Shown piece by piece: positions 23,271 to 34,255 of a stretch of 64,000 nt of DNA (positions within the stretch are counted from its first letter, which is position 1; each line of letters begins with the position of its first letter). The notes below the pieces were generated by a model, which saw only the letters and a list, made by a program, of their open reading frames with translations, did no database searches and was not told where the DNA came from. This stretch comes from Sweltsa coloradensis (Eukaryota; Arthropoda; Insecta; Plecoptera; Chloroperlidae): contig JAMZAV010000074.1 of the NCBI GenBank assembly GCA_024449915.1, positions 960,001 through 1,024,000 on the forward strand. Reading direction: 5' to 3'. The position numbers and the translations under genes are program-made.

Positions 23271-25460
23271 TAAAGTCTCACCAAGAAACCAAAATTCGCA
23301 AGAGGAGTTAGAACACTTACATTCTAAGTGGACGAACTGTGTGTTTGCGATGTTGCTCCCAGGGTATTCCCACCGAAAGCTTCTTAAAATTTTTGTCCCC
23401 CCCCCCCCCCTTCCCTTACATGGGACACTGGGAATACTAGGGTACAGGACTCCGGCAAAGTCCTTACAGAAATAATGAAACGTTATCGCAAAATTTGATG
23501 CAACGCACCATCATATAAACTCTCCACCGATTACGCTAGCGATGAGCTGTATCGTTCAGATGGCTAGTGAATCCTAAAGCGACATTGAATGAAAGTAGGG
23601 GAATAAAACGGTCAATATTAAACTCGTGGGTATTTTATTTTTAACGTATGTGTATTGTGTACGGTATATCAAGATATCAATCTACTGATTGTCCATGTGT
23701 TCCATGTGTTTCGTGAGATTTAATTGTTGGTAATGTTTTAATTTCGTGTTTACTGTGTTAAAAAAAATACGCTACAGAAAAAGACATGACGTACATTAGA
23801 CGAGAAAGATTGTCTTGTTCTTGTGATGTTATTGAAAATTGCAGACACTTTCGTCTTTGTACTATATTTAAACAAATAATAAGCAAATACATTATATTAA
23901 TTTATAATATTATCGATTTCAACACACTTCTTTGCACAGTTTTAGCTTCTACGATATTCTATCAGTGTGCAGTCGTATTTTAAAATGTTTTTAACGCCTT
24001 TATATATTAAAAACGATCAATTCAAATTCATTCCGTGCTGTTTTGTATCGGTTGTATATAGTGTGACTTTTGCTTATTTTCAGTGAATTACATTCGCAGC
24101 TGAATATTAACTTTTCAGCTGGTTAACTGCTGTTCCAGACATTTTACATAGTTTTTATCATGCGTTAAATAAACCCCTTCGTATGCCTCGAAAATTCATC
24201 GTCAGATACAGAGAGGACACAATATGTTTGTAGCAAACACTAACACAAATATTCTAGCATTCACAAATTTATATATACGTTTTGCAAACTCTAGTTCAGT
24301 TGAAAAGTAAAGTACTTGGGCGTAGGTTTGCATTCGATCCACATTGGCTCAACTTTACATCAAGCATACATTGTTGTCTTGAACAGTGATACATTGCAAC
24401 AACCAGAAGATTATTGTTTGTTTTATCGATAGTTAAATTATACCAACTTTGAACCGATCGATATTAAATGAATTACTTTACTTCGGTGTTAAAATATATT
24501 ATTACTGCACAAAACTGTGCAAAGTCATTCAACACTATGTTTTAACTCTATAAAATATTAGGTAAATAGTTAATATAAAAACTATGTTTGAGACGCAAGA
24601 GTAAGATATCGTGTGCCGTTTAAAAATGTGTAAACCTTTATAAAGTATAAGATCTTGGCATACGGATATGTTTCAATATCATTGTTTATGGTGACTGTGT
24701 TGAATTATTTTCTGTACGTGTAAAAAACAGATTCAAAAGGATGGCACACACAAGTACTAATTCTTTCTTTTTACGTTTTTACGAAACACTCAAAGCATAT
24801 TCTGCAAGAGAAATTTTTCGGAATAACTTTGATAAAATATTTTAAGCAAGAATCAGGTTCGAGTATAGTGTTTGAGACATATAATTACATTAATAAAATT
24901 CTTACAACACAGAAGACAACAAGATGGAATGCTTTCTTTACATGTTAAAGATAATCACTTACTTACGATGAGTATATTCTATATTCTGTTGTTAGTTGCC
25001 AGAATGAAGCATACATTATGTATTCTCTCTAAAAGGAAATATTAATATAAAATAAGCAAACTTAATGCGAAAAATGCGAATACTTATATAACAGAAAGGT
25101 GATAGACAATATGATTTCTTTTAATATATTGTGTCTGATTATGGTGTGATAGTTTTGAATATTCCTCTCGTTGTAGAGATTTTCAGTGGCAAACACTGAC
25201 TATTCGTAGTGCTTCGTCTTATTAAAGCGAAACATCAAGCTCTATATCAAGTAAGCAAACATTATTTCGATCAACTTTGATAGCAATACAGATACGAAGA
25301 TTGGTCGAGAATATCGATTGAATAATACATTAATTTAAATTTTCAACAAAAGCAAAAAAGATTGTAAACTGATGTATTTTGATAGATGTTTCAATATTTA
25401 GGTGGATGTCAATCGTATATTATAAACAAATAAACTCTCGTCTATCTTAAATAGAAGTAT
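23271..25460 (+). repeat. Duplicated segment, copy B (indel-rich)
   Basis: Collinear with 19780-22300 but shortened by scattered losses of one or two bases and a few larger gaps; the last 400 bases are very degraded. A C14 run (23397-23410) replaces about 60 bases of copy A. Single-base losses greatly outnumber substitutions, which is unusual for normal divergence. Confidence 0.75.
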
Positions 25461-25659
25461 CGTGTCTATGGGCATACTCATGTGTTAGGCGGATGTGTGA
25501 AAAAATCATTACTTAGCGAAATTTTTTAAAAAAATTAATAAAAAAAAATAATTAATTAATAAACCGAATTTTTCAAAGAAAAAAATCGTAAAATTGCAAT
25601 CTCATAAAATTTCGATTGCGTAATTAAACGAATATATAATCTGAAATGGGAAAATATTC
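25461..25659 (-). repeat. Degraded Helitron-like piece between copies B and C
   Basis: Contains CATGTGTTAGGCGGATGTGT and GTGAAAAAATCATTACTTAG, matching the start of the repeat body after 22804 (GTGTTACGCGGATTTTTACT). It is heavily corrupted. Confidence 0.45.
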
Positions 25660-26614
25660 TTCTAGGTGGCGTCGCCTCGTAAACACTCGAGATACGATTT
25701 CAGTACTAAGTGCAAGGTTCGCTCGTTGAGATATGAAAGTCAGAAAGAGGTGGTAAGAATACACACAGCGTCCTAGCTTAAGGGACTCAAGCTCCACAGA
25801 CTAAGAGTCCAATCAACCCAATTGGGCGCTAGGATGGGATTCCTCCGCTCTGCGATTCCAATCATTTTGATTGAATCACAAAAAAAGAATAACGAAGAAT
25901 TTTCTCGGAGGAAAATCGATTGCGATTTTTATTGAGAAAAATTTCTGTTCGTTATTAAATTTATGATTTTCAATCAAATGAGAAATATGAATCATTGTAA
26001 ATTGATACAATAGATGTATTCTTTGAAGAATGTGCTCAGATAGATATTAGCGAAGTGTAACAAAATCCGGTAGATATTTCATAGAAATGAATCCCATCGC
26101 TCGTACGTTTATCAACAATACAAAGTAATTAATGCTTTCTGTTCCACAGCGGTACAAAGTTTTACGTTTACTCTCTCCCGCGCTTTTATTCTAAGAAGAC
26201 GTGTGACGTCATAGCCCTGTAGAGCGATGTTTATGAATGAAATTGACTTCTTCTAGATCACAAAGCAAAATTCGCCGCTCGGTCGTTCACCAGCTCGTGT
26301 TAAAACAATAGTCCATTGTTGACATTTACTTTATAGTTATGTTTCAAAAACACCACGCTACTCTTGGCTCCAGGAGCCACGAGTAACATTAGGAGGTAGT
26401 AAACCAAATCTTAACAAATGTATGTAGCACACAGATGTGTCATGTTATATCTGTATACAAATGATTGTTATTGTATTTCTTAGTCAGTAGAACCATATTT
26501 CAAGAGCCACGGTGATGTTTTAATTTTAGCACGTCATGCTCTGTTCTTCGCATTTACGCACAGACGTTTATAACTCACTTTTTGACTGAAATATTATAAC
26601 TATGGAAAAGCTTA
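25660..26614 (+). repeat. Duplicated segment, partial copy C
   Basis: Starts again at the GGTGGCGTCGCCTCG region matching about 21880 of copy A and continues to the TGACTGAAATATTATAACTA region matching about 22800. It includes the GCCGCTCGGTCGTTCACCAG block and one CRE-like site (26204-26211). Indels increase toward its right end. Confidence 0.65.
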
Positions 26615-27295
26615 AGCCGCTGTGGGGATGGAATTATGGTCGCACTAAGTGCATGTTACGCGGATATTTACATGTGTTCTGTGAAAAAATCATTAATTAG
26701 TCGAAGATTTTTTTAAATAATGATTAATAAAATTACTTATTGTTAATTTAATCGTAATTTTTAAAAGAAAAATCGTAAATATCAAATTTTCATAAAAATA
26801 CGTTATTCGATGCCGCTCAAATTTTACACAATCATCCCTATTCATAACAATTAGAGTTCTGTGAAACAATCATTACAATAGATCAAGTGTAGGGTATAAG
26901 TCAAGAATTGCTTTAAAAGAAAAAAACGTAAATTCGATTTCATGAGAAACTCATTTCTGATTCGCTCAAATTCACACGATATCTAATTTATAATGAAGGT
27001 TACTGTGAAAAACATTACAATCGGTTAAAGATGTAGGATGTATAAGTCGAAGCAATGTTTTAAAATTCGAAAAAAATGTTTAAATTGCGTTTTCTTATCA
27101 TGAGAAACAAATTTTCCATTGCGCTCACACGGTGGCATGTTTAGTTCAGAGATTTTCGAGGCTCCATAATTCATACATCGGTATCGTTTAGCCGACATGT
27201 GTTAACAGACACACAAAATACAAAAAAAAAAGAAAAGAAAAAAAACATCCGATTTTTTTCATGTGTGAAATGGAATTTCCTTCGCTCATCAATAA
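26615..27295 (-). mobile_element. Helitron-like copy, degraded, nearly full body
   Basis: Follows copy C exactly as 22804-23270 follows copy A, but extends on to the family 5' end, seen on the minus strand as TTGATGAGCGAAGGAA. Internal units with GTGAAAAACATTACAATCGG are recognisable though corrupted. Confidence 0.5.
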
Positions 27296-27594
27296 CGGAA
27301 AATTTGATATTTATATAATCTGAAACTGGCCCTGAATGTAGTAGAATAATAAAAAAAGTTGTGAGTCTTCTTTTTTCTAGTACATTTTAGTTTTGAATAT
27401 GTTGTTCCTTATTCCTCAAATAGGAAGCAAAAACCATAAGAGTTTTGTCTATTAATAAAAACAGAGTATTTAAAGTGATGACGTATACAGTATGCTATAC
27501 GTACGACATATAATTCTAAATAGATTCAAAATATTCCTTCCTTCATGTTTGCTATTATAAAATAATGATAATGTAAGGGTACTAGGTATGCCTC
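27296..27594. other. Unrecognised short spacer
   Basis: Nothing recognised. The minus-strand frame at 27526-27708 extends into the neighbouring SINE and is not a gene. Confidence 0.4.
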
Positions 27595-27812
27595 TCCCCC
27601 CCTAACTAGGTTTATTGGAATTAGGACAATTGTGAAGGGATCTCCGAGGGCTGAAAAAGAGGACTTAATCTCTTGCATTAAATTCGCATTCTGCATCTTC
27701 ATCTTCAAATCCTCGGATGAAACTCTCAGTCAGGAATGCCGGTCTCGACGGGGTTTGAACCCGGGACCTCACGAATCAGAGTCGCGCGCTTAGTGCTTGG
27801 GCCAACACTGTT
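27595..27812 (-). repeat. tRNA-derived SINE, family A
   Basis: On the minus strand it starts with a tRNA-like head (A-box TTGGCCCAAGCACTAAG; B-box GGGTTCAAACCC). The body contains ATGCAAGAGATTAAGTCCTC. Head and body match the copy at 54175-54385, and the body resembles 63070-63305. The head looks like a class II (Ser/Leu-type) tRNA, but its stems are broken, so it is not a functional tRNA gene. Confidence 0.7.
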
Positions 27813-29116
27813 GATATGTTTTTCATTCATTTAGTACTGGTTATGGTGTCACAGTTATATTTCTCATGTTAGATATTATAGTCCTTACATCTCCAAAAGA
27901 ACTTATTTCCAAACTACATGCCTTTGATTCAGACACAAATCCGCTGGACGAAGAGGAAATCTAAAGCAACTGTTAAAACTTTTAAGTAAAAGTGTTATTA
28001 CACTTGAAAGTGTATCAAAAATGGGCATCGAATTATGTAACTCTAGAGCGCCGAGGTTGTTACGGTTGTTAATATAATTATCATATTTCGTAGTCGGGTT
28101 AATGAAGAACCGTTCTATTGATATCCACACTTGGATGAGAAGTATTATCCTTTAATAATCATTGCAAATTATAATTAAGCGTAGAAAGTCAAAAAAAGAA
28201 AATCCAATCATATGAGGTACAGAAAGTAAAATTCCCATAAAAGTGTTCAACTCACGATTTACTAAATAAGCTTGCGCAGTAAGAAAAAATGTCTTAAAAG
28301 AAAATGTAGTAATTATTTAAGAAGATTTTTAAGCCTTTTTAAGATTTAAAGACTATTAAAATTTTAAAAAGATAAGAAATGTTCTTACCGGGTAAAAAAA
28401 TACTCTTTTCAACATCACTTTAAACTTTAAAATGATAATCGTTTACCCGAAAACAAAAAAAAACAAAACATAACGCTTAACTCTAAACTCAACAGCGCTC
28501 TAGCCTCAGAGACTCCTCTAATCTTCTTTGAGCTTTTAGATCATTAGACTTCGAAATGTGTACATTTCCTCTTAAAATCTCGTATTCAGTAGCACGGGCT
28601 ATATACTAATGTTGACATGTTTAGAAACGCGATTACAAAACAATATTTTCAATGGTAGTTCATCACATCATCACGTAGTCAGCTCCAAAGTGATCGTTTT
28701 CCTGTACCATATACATATCGATTGGACGTTCTAGAATAAATCAAGCTACCGGCTTAGAAGCTAAGGCATCCGCCCGTTAAGCAATTTGTGCATTGTTTTA
28801 AACAAGATTAAAGTCCATTTCAAAAGTTAAAAGTCCCTGCTTGTATCGGGATTTAATTCCGGGTTTGTCTCAATTGCCAGCAATGAATAACTTACAGCAC
28901 CTGTCCCTGTATTCAACAAAATATGTTCCAAAAACGAAACAAAAAAAGAAAAAAATATTCTTTTACAATTAGTGATAATTCATCTTTTTCCGCCTTGTCC
29001 AAGTATGGCTAGTGTTGTTTTCACTGGGTCCGTAGTGTAGAGTGTTCCTTGGTCAGACGTTACCAAACAAGTTCCAACGAAGATGAGGGTAAGTGTACGC
29101 AGTAGAAAACCAATTA

Positions 29117-29159
<43 letters not shown>

Positions 29160-29184
29160 ATATCGCAGACTTTCACGGATTGAA
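27813..29184. other. Unrecognised DNA with an AT microsatellite
   Basis: No gene recognised. A weak GGATTTAATTCC B-box-like sequence lies near 28850, a strong donor-like GTAAGTG near 29088 lacks a convincing exon, and a (TA)n run occupies about 29118-29156, just outside the palindrome. Confidence 0.4.
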
Positions 29185-29398
29185 TATGCAGACATTGTAT
29201 TTTCGGGTAGTCCGTGTGGTTTTATTATTAGTTCCAACGTTTTGGGCAGTTCTCCCTGCCCATCTTCAAGGAAATTTAAAACATAAAACTTATTTTTTTG
29301 TTTTATGTTTTAAATTTCCTTGAAGATGGGCAGGGAGAACTGCCCGAAACGTTGGAACTAATAATAAAACCACACGGACTACCCGAAAATACAATGTC

Positions 29399-29404
<6 letters not shown>
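29185..29404. repeat. Near-perfect 105-bp palindrome of PLE type
   Basis: Arms 29185-29289 and 29300-29404 are inverse copies around a 10-base AT loop. The right arm reads TTGAAGATGGGCAGGGAGAA then CTGCCCGAAACGTTGG. That is a hammerhead-like core: TGAAGA, a six-base stem GGGCAG/CTGCCC, then GAAAC. The first core base is T instead of C, so self-cleavage is doubtful. (TA)n runs flank both sides. Terminal repeats of Penelope-like elements are known to carry such motifs. Confidence 0.65.
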
Positions 29405-29428
<24 letters not shown>

Positions 29429-29432
<4 letters not shown>

Positions 29433-30233
29433 TTAAGTATCTTTACGGTAAATAATCACGCACAGTATTATAAAAAATAACTTTAATCCCAACGTTTCAG
29501 AAAAACTATGTTTCCATTTTCAAGGGAAGGTTAAAAACAAAAATTCAATAAAACAACAACAGCATTATAAAAATAAACAAATAGAAACAAAAAACACACT
29601 ACCTTGCAAACATAGAAAATTACAAAGATCCAATTGCAGTGAACCTATCATATCTAGTCGAATCGTCAGAGAGGCAGTGGAAATTGAGAAGCGCCCACTC
29701 AATCTTAACAAACGAGACGATGGCAAGCGTTTGGCTCAATCGTGGAAGCCTGCTTTGATTGAGAGGTTAGTCAAAGAAAGCGGTATAGCGGCTGATAGAG
29801 TGCCTGCAGTTCTAGACGAACGTGGGACGGTCCGGACGGACCCAACCATCTTGTCTAGAAATTTGGAATCCAGCAGAATGACTAGAAGTCATACTGCAGC
29901 TCTTGAAAAGTATGAGACTGAGCCGCCTGTGGTACCAAGACATGAAGACAGCAATAGGCCTGCTAGAATGGTAACAAGAAGTCACACTCACAATGCAACC
30001 AAGTGATTTGATTTTAGGTTCACTGCAATTGGATCTTTGTAATTTTCTATGTTTGCAAGGTAGTGTGTTTTTTGTTTCTATTTGTTTATTTTTATAATGC
30101 TGTTGTTGTTTTATTGAATTTTTGTTTTTAACCTTCCCTTGAAAATGGAAACATAGTTTTTCTGAAACGTTGGGATTAAAGTTATTTTTTATAATACTGT
30201 GCGTGATTATTTACCGTAAAGATACTTAAAACA
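29429..30233 (+). mobile_element. Non-autonomous Penelope-like element with inverted ends
   Basis: Inverse arms of about 218 bases (29429-29646 and 30016-30233) bracket a 370-base interior carrying the end of a PLE frame. The right arm contains TTGAAAATGGAAACATAG then TTTCTGAAACGTTGGG, the same layout as the other two PLE palindromes. It is followed by CCATGGATCACGAAAGC, which also follows the 33-kb copy. The reverse-transcriptase domain is absent, so it cannot move unaided. Confidence 0.7.
29641..30006 (+). pseudogene. C-terminal fragment of a PLE polyprotein (endonuclease end)
   Basis: The frame is open from 29641 to a TGA at 30004-30006, about 121 codons, without an initiating ATG near its start. 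It reads RIVREAVEIEKRPLNLNKRD followed by DGKRLAQSWKPAL. The RE(A/S)-EIEK...N-NK-D(G)-L--(S/T)W-PAL pattern is what I know from the end of the GIY-YIG endonuclease region of Penelope-like retroelements. The tail is S/T/R/P-rich with a repeated MTRSHT motif. All upstream RT sequence and the GIY-YIG catalytic motifs are missing. It is sandwiched between inverted arms. Confidence 0.65.
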
Positions 30234-30266
30234 TTAACCATGGATCACGAAAGCTTAAGACAAAAC

Positions 30267-30293
30267 ATATATATATATATATATATATATATT
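30267..30293. repeat. (TA)n microsatellite
   Basis: About 13 TA units following the PLE tail. Similar runs occur at 29118-29156, 29403-29429, 58437-58471 and around 59079-59120. Confidence 0.9.
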
Positions 30294-30294
30294 A

Positions 30295-30540
30295 TGGATT
30301 ATGCGTAACGCGTGGCCTCATTCACTGAGGTCATAAGTTTGAATCCCGCCACGGAAAATTTTGACTGAAAATTTTTTCCCGAGATTTTCTTCATGTCGGT
30401 AAGGCGTATGTTAGGCGTATCGAGGCTTCTTAAACAGCCCTGAAACCCTAATAACTCAGTTAGTGACCTGAAGAGGGTCAACCGACTGAAACTGTCGTGT
30501 ACCCTACAGCGGTCATCCCTGTGACAAAGTTTGTATAAAA
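30295..30540 (+). repeat. SINE-like unit ending in a hammerhead-like core
   Basis: A tRNA-like B-box (AAGTTTGAATCCC) opens the unit, followed by a body with TTTTTCCCGAGATTTTCTTC. The 3' part contains CTGAAGA (30468-30474), a possible four-base stem GGTC/GACT, and GAAAC (30488-30492), an exact CUGANGA...GAAA pattern. A PLE-like tail on a tRNA-headed unit would be a chimeric SINE. The 60-codon minus-strand frame is a shadow. Confidence 0.45.
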
Positions 30541-32323
30541 GTACATAATATAAACGTACGTAGGAGAGACATCCTTGGGCGTTAGCTGAAAAGCTTGCGT
30601 CTCGCGTAGTACGATGGAAGTTGGAACGCTGGCAGACTATAGACCGTTATGGTCAGAGTCCAGGCGCCGTGTCTGTGAATCATTGTTTGAACCAACGGGT
30701 TCACTACTGTCAGTGCCGTGGTGGTGTGTGGTTTGTTTGCGTCTAAATGCTACTCGCTAGATAATAATGAACTCCATGCAGGGTTGTGACACAACAGAAT
30801 GCGTGATTCTGAGCTCAACCATACAGCACAGAGGTTAGTGAAGTTCACGTATCCATGGTTCGAGCTGTTGTGCCATAATTCCTTGAACTATACATCTTTA
30901 ACTTGTTTTTGTCAGTTGAATAATTATAAGCTGATAGAAGAGACTCTGTTTTTCAAAGACTAGAATGCGTCAAAATAAAGTTGTATACTTGGTATAGTAA
31001 CATTTTTGAAGTACTTCTATTGTTTGCTAAGATTAGTCGATTGCGAAGAATAAAGGACAATATATAAATGGCATGTATCAAGAATGTGGCTTTGATTTCT
31101 GACGTTTCCGAACTTGTCTCGTCCAAGATTACCATGTACTCATCAAGAGAACAAGCCACAGCTCACGTTTGAAACACTTGGCATGGAGTTGCAAAATATT
31201 CGTATAGCTGAACGCGATATGGCATCTATTTTAGTACCTAATATCAGATCTATCGATTTCTCAGTTAATATTGTACATAGCGATTCTACTTATTTTCGGT
31301 GCGGTTCTGTCTTATTAATCACTTGCCATGCACCCCAATAAAGCTAAAAATAAATAACACAACAATTATATAACTATAGCAATTTATGTTATTGGTACTA
31401 ATTGTTTAAAATAAATGTATACACAAACTGGTCCAGTTAAGAATACATAACTTAGCGGATTTTTGTTAAAACAGACTGTGGAATTAAATTCTTCTCATTT
31501 TTCCATTAAACACAAAAAAATCTTACGCGCCAATGTTTCGCTGATCGATGGGGTTGTTTCAATGATAAAGCTTCTGTCACGTTCTTTGGTGAAACCGCTT
31601 TCAAATCCGTTATCGGGGTAGAATGGAATTGCTCCGCGTTTAAAACGATGAGTGGATGACATGCTGCTAATCGATGAATTATTCAAACTTGGCTGTATGC
31701 ATATTCACTACGTTTATTCAAATATTTCAAATGCACATTTTGTATTCTAGACGAATTCAATTTACTCGGCCTTATCCAGGGGGAATAGAGATACGTTCAG
31801 TTCGTTTTACCTCTGATAAATTTAATCAAAAGAGAAGAGATAAACCTAATTTGCAGCAAATCCGTTGGTATTTCCTTTGTAAAATAAATCATACAACTTG
31901 TAGGCAGCCACCTTAAAAATATATACATTTGCACGGCCGACTGACATAAAAACTGTCCAAAACAAGGTCCAACAAACCTCCAGCCTAGCCACCGAAGTTT
32001 CTATCACTTGGCGGAAGATCACAGAATTTCCACTTTTTGATAGGACTAGCCCCGTCCCCTGAATCCCAGGCTTAACAAACCACTTCCTTTGATGAAAGAC
32101 AATGTAAACAATAAAACTCATGTAAAACGGGGATCACGTTCGGTTTCTATCGTAGACGTAACGCGCGCACTAGCGGGTTGATGGACGGACCCAGAAAATA
32201 GATGCATACAGGACAGACGTTACAGGACGAAAAAAATGAATAAATACAGTGATGCAATCTAGGACTCGAATCTGGATCAAATTCATATTTGAGTTTGAAG
32301 CAGCAGAGACCAATTTAAAACTA
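30541..32323. other. Unrecognised intergenic or intronic DNA
   Basis: Several 60-90-codon frames on both strands overlap one another (30953-32121) and none shows a domain or consistent splice signals. No repeat shared with the window was recognised. Confidence 0.4.
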
Positions 32324-32902
32324 CTAGGAAAACGCTTAAGTCCCGCCGCGTTGATGGATGAGCTTTTTTGTAAGTTTTTAGTTTGCGTAGGACCACTTTT
32401 CCTTTGCAAGTGCTTTTTTAATGCATTCTAGGTGATTGTTGTCAAGTTTCTATTGTTACTTGTTAATTGTTATTATAAACCTAAAAAAACTCATATTAAA
32501 ACCTTTATTTTATGGATTCAGGCTCACTTTTTCAACTTTTTCGTTCAGAAAGCAAGACATCACCAATACCTTAATTTCCACGTGAACTAAGAACGTTGTA
32601 GCCCCACCCGTTTGGTCAGAATCGGCCCAAATGTCACGAAAATATCGCACTAAAAATCGGAAAAAATCGTAAAACTACGATTATCATGAGAAATATTTCT
32701 TCGATTGTACCCAAAAACGTAGCAAGTCCAAGTTCAGAGATTTCGAAGGTCCCCTCAAATTTTCATCAATATCGCATATGCCGTTCGCCCGGTAGAGAGC
32801 GAACAAACAGACAGAAAAAAAACAAAAAAAACAACAAAAAAACACCTGAGCTAAATTTTTTGGGGGGTCGGTGAAATTGAAGTCTTCGCTTTGCTTATCC
32901 AA
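32324..32902 (-). mobile_element. Helitron-like copy, near full length
   Basis: On the minus strand it runs from TTGGATAAGCAAAGCGAAG (5') through the family core (GGCATATGCGATATTGATG) to GCTCATCCATCAACGCGGCG, AAGCGTTTTCCTAG and a following T. The CTAG lies at 32324-32327 on +. The overlapping 77- and 62-codon frames are repeat-derived. Confidence 0.65.
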
Positions 32903-33012
32903 TAAATCTAAATGCAATCTAAATGCTTGTTGACTTCATGTGAAGAAATTCTAGTCGGGATCACATTCAATGGTATACACGGTAGAATTTCTTGCTTTAC
33001 TTCACCATATAA

Positions 33013-33567
33013 ATATTTTACTACACTTTACGGAAAAAATCACGCAATATATTATGTTTTAAAACAAATATTTAATAAACTCTTCAACGTTTGCTAGACT
33101 TTCATTTTCAAGAAGACAGTTCCAAGCCAATAATAACAAAACATCAAAACACTACAAATACGAAAAAATTGAAAATGTACAAACAAGATACACTGCCTTA
33201 CAGAGAGACATACACAAAAAATATGCTTAATTCAGCAGGAGTGAAAACACTACAACCAGATCACTTTGTTCAGCTCTTTTTAGACTTTAAGTCATCTTTC
33301 TCACTGGCTCACAGTGATCTGGTTGTAGAGTTTTCACTCCAGACGAATAACGTATATTTTTTGTGTGTGTCTCTCTGTAAGGCAGTATATCTTGTTTATT
33401 TTAACTGTTTCGTTTTTGTAGTGTTTTGATGCTTTGTTTTTATTGGTTTGGAACTGTCTTCTTGAAAAATGGAAGCCTAGTCTTTTGAAACGTTGAAGAG
33501 CTTATTGAATATTTGTTTAAAACATCTTATATTGCGTGAATATTTCTGTAAAGTGTAGTATAATATT
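33013..33567. repeat. Third palindromic PLE-type repeat
   Basis: Inverse arms of about 250 bases (about 33013-33263 and 33312-33567) around a short spacer. The right arm carries TTGAAAAATGGAAGCCTAG then TTTTGAAACGTTGAAG and is followed by AATGGATCACGAAAGCCTA, as in the copy ending at 30233. It has no coding interior; the 112-codon frame at 33091-33429 is produced by the arm. Confidence 0.65.
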
Positions 33568-33889
33568 AAAAATGGATCACGAAAGCCTACAAATAGATAT
33601 AAAGTGCCCCTTGCCGAAGAGGCTGTGACTTCAGTTCGAGTCTCTTACTGGTAAGGCGCTAGTTTATCCAGTGATATATATCATAAGAAAGATCGAGGAC
33701 GGCGACAATGTTTGGAGAGGGTTGGGGGTGGCGGGGAGGGGGTATAGATTCAAATAAGTTGGCCAAATCAAGCCAGCCGACGCACTCAACCCCCCCCCCC
33801 CCCCTATTTCTCGAGCTGTATCGATAGCTGTCGGGATCTCGCGTCACGCACCACAAAGCCATTTCGACGTTTAGATTTCCCTCATTGGC
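33568..33889. other. Spacer with a homopolymer tract
   Basis: A C15 run lies at 33790-33804. A B-box-like CAGTTCGAGTCTC near 33633 hints at a SINE remnant directly after the PLE tail. No gene recognised. Confidence 0.4.
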
Positions 33890-34255
33890 ATGGAATCATA
33901 TCTACAGATGAGCACGGCAGCAACTCCAGAGTTTCACTTTTCAATCAGGGAATGGAATGAGGTTGCGCCAATTATGATAACATTGCGATCACGGATAAAA
34001 CGTTTCTCTATTAATCCTCCCTCTCTCGATATAGCACAGAGATTGCAAATGATGGCGAGCACGTGGCTGGCTGCATCGCCATATGAAGTTGGGTCTTGTG
34101 CGTGCTCTGTATTGGTCACTCCAGACATCCTTCCCTGGTTTTGTGGGGTCATCCAGGGGAAGATAGAGATTGTGCTACCACTATCACGTAAACTAAAGGT
34201 CAACCGTCTCGCTACAACCCCGGCCCTGATGTTGCGCGCTCAGCACCAATGTTAA
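33890..34255 (+). other. 121-codon open frame of unknown status
   Basis: An ATG frame of balanced composition in a locally GC-richer block, with an overlapping 89-codon frame on the other strand. It lacks a signal peptide, has one weak hydrophobic patch and contains no motif I recognise. I find no repeat match elsewhere. It could be a decayed gene or repeat; coding status is undecided. Confidence 0.2.

Noticed and set aside
29080..29095. Splice donor GTAAGTG after AAGATGAGG
   Set aside because: The upstream frame is closed by a nearby stop and no matching acceptor defines an exon.
29185..29404. Active hammerhead ribozyme
   Set aside because: Stem II and GAAA are present, but the first core base is T instead of C; only a hammerhead-like layout is claimed.
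33091..33429. 112-codon plus-strand frame
   Set aside because: It runs through one arm and the spacer of a palindromic repeat.
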